Below, piece after piece: positions 5,626-7,177 of a stretch of DNA of 7,177 bases. A program made the translations under genes and the position numbers. Each line of letters begins with the position of its first letter. Positions within the stretch are counted from its first letter, which is position 1. The DNA comes from Syntrophomonadaceae bacterium. GTDB lineage: Bacteria > Bacillota > Dethiobacteria > DTU022 > UBA8154. Location of the stretch: the NCBI GenBank assembly GCA_007122565.1, contig SKTJ01000258.1, positions 1 to 7,177 of the forward strand, given 5' to 3'. Below the pieces are notes generated by a model. It ran no database searches. It saw nothing but the letters and a program-made list of their open reading frames with translations, and was not told the DNA's origin.

Positions 5626-6756
5626 TATTTTAAATTCAACGAAGAACAGGAAGCCATTCGCAAGATGGTCCAGGATTTCCGGGAAAAGGAGATCGTTCCA
5701 CTTGCTCCTGAATGGGACGAGGCAGAGTGTTTTCCCAGAGAGATTCTGGCCAAACTGGATGATCTGGGCCTGACCAATTTATCCGTTCCCGAGGAATACG
5801 ATGGCCCGGGTGTGGATTTTGTTTCCGCGGCTGTGATCATGGAAGAACTGGCTTATGGCTGTGCCGGGGTAACGCTGGCCACAGGGAACAATACTATTGC
5901 CCTCTACCCGGTTGTGCTCGGTGGATCCCAGGAGCAAAAAGAGCAGTACCTGAGTGGAGCTTGCAACGACGGGAAGCTGGCAGCGCTGGCGCTCTACGAG
6001 GCAGAAGCGGGCGTCGACCTGGCCCGCATGGCGCTGACGGCGCAAAAGCAGGGTGAGGGATACGTGTTAAACGGGCGCAAGGGGTATGTCACCAACGCTC
6101 CGTTTGCCGATTATTTTATCGTTTTTGCCAAAACAGGCGGGGAGAAGGGAAAAGACCTCTCCGTTTTCCTGGTGGAAAAGGACACACCCGGGCTCAGCGT
6201 GGGCCCGGCCATCAGCAAGCTGGGGCTGCGTGCAGCTGTTGCGGCCGATGTGGTTTTCGAAAATGTTTCCGTTGGGGCGGCAAGCCTTGTGGGCAAGGAA
6301 GGTGACGGCTACAGCCTCGCGGCCAAGACCTTTGACCTGGCGCGGTTGTTCATAGCAGCGATTGCGGCGGGGGTGGCCCGGGCGGCAATGGATTATGCGG
6401 CCAAGTATGCCAAGGAGCGGATCATCTTTGGACAGCCGCTCGTGGAACTTGAGGCCGTCCGGTTGATGCTTGCCAGGATGGCTGCCGGGGTTGAGGCTTC
6501 CAAGTTGCTCACTTATCAGGCGGCGTGGCTGCGTGACGAGGGGACGCCGGTGGAAGGCAGGGGAGCGATGGCCCGCTATATTGCCACTGAAGCGGCCATG
6601 CAGGCGGGGATCAATGCGGTCCAGATCATGGGCGGTTATGGTTATTCCCGTAAGTTCCCTGTAGAGAAATACATGCGCGACGCTAAGATGCTCCAGATCA
6701 TTGAAGGGGATACGCTGGCACAGCAAGTTTACATTGCAGCGGAACTTTTACAGTAA
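5623..6756 (+). CDS. Acyl-CoA dehydrogenase, FAD-dependent
   Basis: This flavoenzyme would introduce a 2,3-double bond into an acyl-CoA and pass electrons to ETF. The 377 residues match the short-chain/bacterial class. The three-domain layout is complete: N-terminal helices (1-115, with NLSVPEEYDGPGVDF at 52-66), the beta domain (about 120-225, with YVLNGRKGYVTNAPFADYF at 147-165 and LVGKEGDGY at 222-230), and the C-terminal helices (ERIIFGQPL at 265-273, QIMGGYGYSRKFPVEKYMRDAK at 334-355). Glu361 in QIIEGD fills the position of the catalytic base of medium-chain and butyryl-CoA dehydrogenases. The loop at 123-132 is odd: ALYEAEAGVD instead of the usual ALTEPxAGSD, and EGD replaces EGT/EGS after the catalytic Glu. 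Its DNA is visibly more GC-rich than the regulator gene. The substrate is unknown; a short or branched acyl-CoA is likely from context. Confidence 0.93.
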   Translation: MYFKFNEEQEAIRKMVQDFREKEIVPLAPEWDEAECFPREILAKLDDLGLTNLSVPEEYDGPGVDFVSAAVIMEELAYGCAGVTLATGNNTIALYPVVLGGSQEQKEQYLSGACNDGKLAALALYEAEAGVDLARMALTAQKQGEGYVLNGRKGYVTNAPFADYFIVFAKTGGEKGKDLSVFLVEKDTPGLSVGPAISKLGLRAAVAADVVFENVSVGAASLVGKEGDGYSLAAKTFDLARLFIAAIAAGVARAAMDYAAKYAKERIIFGQPLVELEAVRLMLARMAAGVEASKLLTYQAAWLRDEGTPVEGRGAMARYIATEAAMQAGINAVQIMGGYGYSRKFPVEKYMRDAKMLQIIEGDTLAQQVYIAAELLQ

Positions 6757-6806
6757 CTGCTCTGAATTAAGACAGGGTAGTTGCAAATATTTTTATATGC
6801 TTAAAT

Positions 6807-6827
6807 GAAGGGGTTGGTAGCACTGTG
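6807..6827 (+). promoter_or_regulatory. Ribosome binding site and GTG start of the B12 subunit gene
   Basis: GAAGGGG (6807-6813) lies 11 bases before the GTG at 6825. No upstream in-frame start codon of better quality is seen, and the protein begins only a few residues before its first beta strand, which fits the family. An out-of-frame seven-codon ORF from ATG 6805 ends at a TGA overlapping this GTG. Confidence 0.55.
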
Positions 6828-7177
6828 AAGGAAAAAAATTTACGTGTAATGGTGGCAAAACCCGGGCTTGACGGCCATGATCGGGGAGCGAAGGTGATTG
6901 CTCACTTGCTCAAGGATTCAGGGTTCGATGTTATCTACACAGGGTTGCACAAGACCGTGGACCAAATTGTGGAGATGGCTATCCAGGAAGATGTGGATGT
7001 GATCGGCCTCAGTGTCATGACCGGGGGGCACATGCCCATCACGGAAAAACTGATGCTCAAGTTACGGGAGCAAAAAGTGGATGATATTCTGGTCACCGTC
7101 GGCGGGGTCATCTCCCGGGCCGATGTGGCAAAATTAAAGGAGCTGGGTGCCAGTGCCGTTTTTCCCGGAGGCACCAA
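6825..7177 (+). CDS. Cobalamin-binding small subunit of an acyl-CoA mutase (3' end outside window)
   Basis: This is the stand-alone B12-binding subunit of a methylmalonyl-CoA/isobutyryl-CoA mutase-type enzyme, which works with a separate large catalytic subunit to move a carbonyl-CoA group between adjacent carbons by radical chemistry. From the GTG start 117 residues are visible; stand-alone subunits are about 130-145 long, so a short C-terminal piece is missing. The cobalamin motif is intact: AKPGLDGHDRGAKVIA at 11-26, with His18 of DGHDRG as the expected lower cobalt ligand. GLSVMTGGHMPI (61-72) stands for the usual GLSxLSGAHM, so Met replaces Leu of the SxL motif. VGGVI (92-96) gives the conserved GG, and VFPGGT ends the visible part where VFGPGT is usual. 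It follows the dehydrogenase by 68 bases on the same strand. Methylmalonyl-, isobutyryl-, 2-hydroxyisobutyryl- or ethylmalonyl-CoA mutase cannot be told apart without the large subunit. Confidence 0.9.
   Translation, partial: MKEKNLRVMVAKPGLDGHDRGAKVIAHLLKDSGFDVIYTGLHKTVDQIVEMAIQEDVDVIGLSVMTGGHMPITEKLMLKLREQKVDDILVTVGGVISRADVAKLKELGASAVFPGGT

Noticed and set aside
6067..6726. 219-codon reading frame on the minus strand opposite the acyl-CoA dehydrogenase
   Set aside because: The plus-strand gene is complete with family motifs; the opposite frame has low-complexity, His/Arg/Pro-rich content typical of antisense shadows of GC-rich genes.
6805..6828. Seven-codon ORF MKGLVAL overlapping the GTG start of the B12 subunit gene
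   Set aside because: It has no Shine-Dalgarno of its own in front of ATG 6805, so the GTGA overlap is probably chance.
1..7177. tRNA, rRNA, CRISPR array, insertion sequence or riboswitch (including a cobalamin riboswitch before the B12 gene)
   Set aside because: No tRNA-like cloverleaf, regularly spaced repeat, transposase or long conserved leader was seen; the 68-base gap before the B12 subunit gene is too short for a cobalamin riboswitch.

Overview
The window reads as a piece of a low-to-middle GC Gram-positive anaerobe, most plausibly of the Clostridia (Peptococcaceae/Pelotomaculum/Desulfotomaculum-like). This is an inference from the very G-rich Shine-Dalgarno sequences (AAGGGGG, AAGGGAGGAG, AAGGGGGG), the heavy use of TTG and GTG starts, a lipoprotein-type TRAP binding protein, and a gene content (CoA-transferase, acyl-CoA dehydrogenase, B12-dependent acyl-CoA mutase) typical of fatty-acid-oxidising or syntrophic anaerobes. 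No rRNA or other species marker is present, so the assignment is tentative.

Layout, all on the + strand: (1) bases 1-890 hold the 3' part of a PucR/CdaR-type transcriptional regulator that starts outside the window; (2) an AT-rich 247-bp gap with a good sigma-A-like promoter; (3) a complete three-gene TRAP transporter: dctP-type lipoprotein binding protein (1138-2244), a strong hairpin in the gap, dctQ-type small membrane subunit (2374-2859) and dctM-type large membrane subunit (2856-4157, overlapping dctQ by 4 bases); (4) a 216-bp gap with degenerate 7-bp and 8-bp tandem repeats, a weak promoter candidate and a short palindrome covering a Shine-Dalgarno; (5) a class III (CaiB/BaiF) CoA-transferase (4374-5579), an acyl-CoA dehydrogenase (5623-6756), and the first 117 codons of a stand-alone cobalamin-binding subunit of the methylmalonyl/isobutyryl-CoA mutase type (6825 to the right edge).

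Taken together the genes suggest a carboxylic-acid utilisation locus: a PucR-type regulator that may sense the substrate, TRAP uptake of an organic acid, activation by CoA transfer, then flavin dehydrogenation and a B12 carbon-skeleton rearrangement. The substrate cannot be read from the sequence. Branched short-chain acids (isobutyrate, pivalate/isovalerate, 2-hydroxyisobutyrate) or substituted dicarboxylates (methylsuccinate/ethylmalonate, alkylsuccinate) would fit the chemistry. The most unusual details are non-canonical residues in the flavin/substrate loop of the dehydrogenase, an altered SxL motif in the B12 subunit, and a large structured element between dctP and dctQ.
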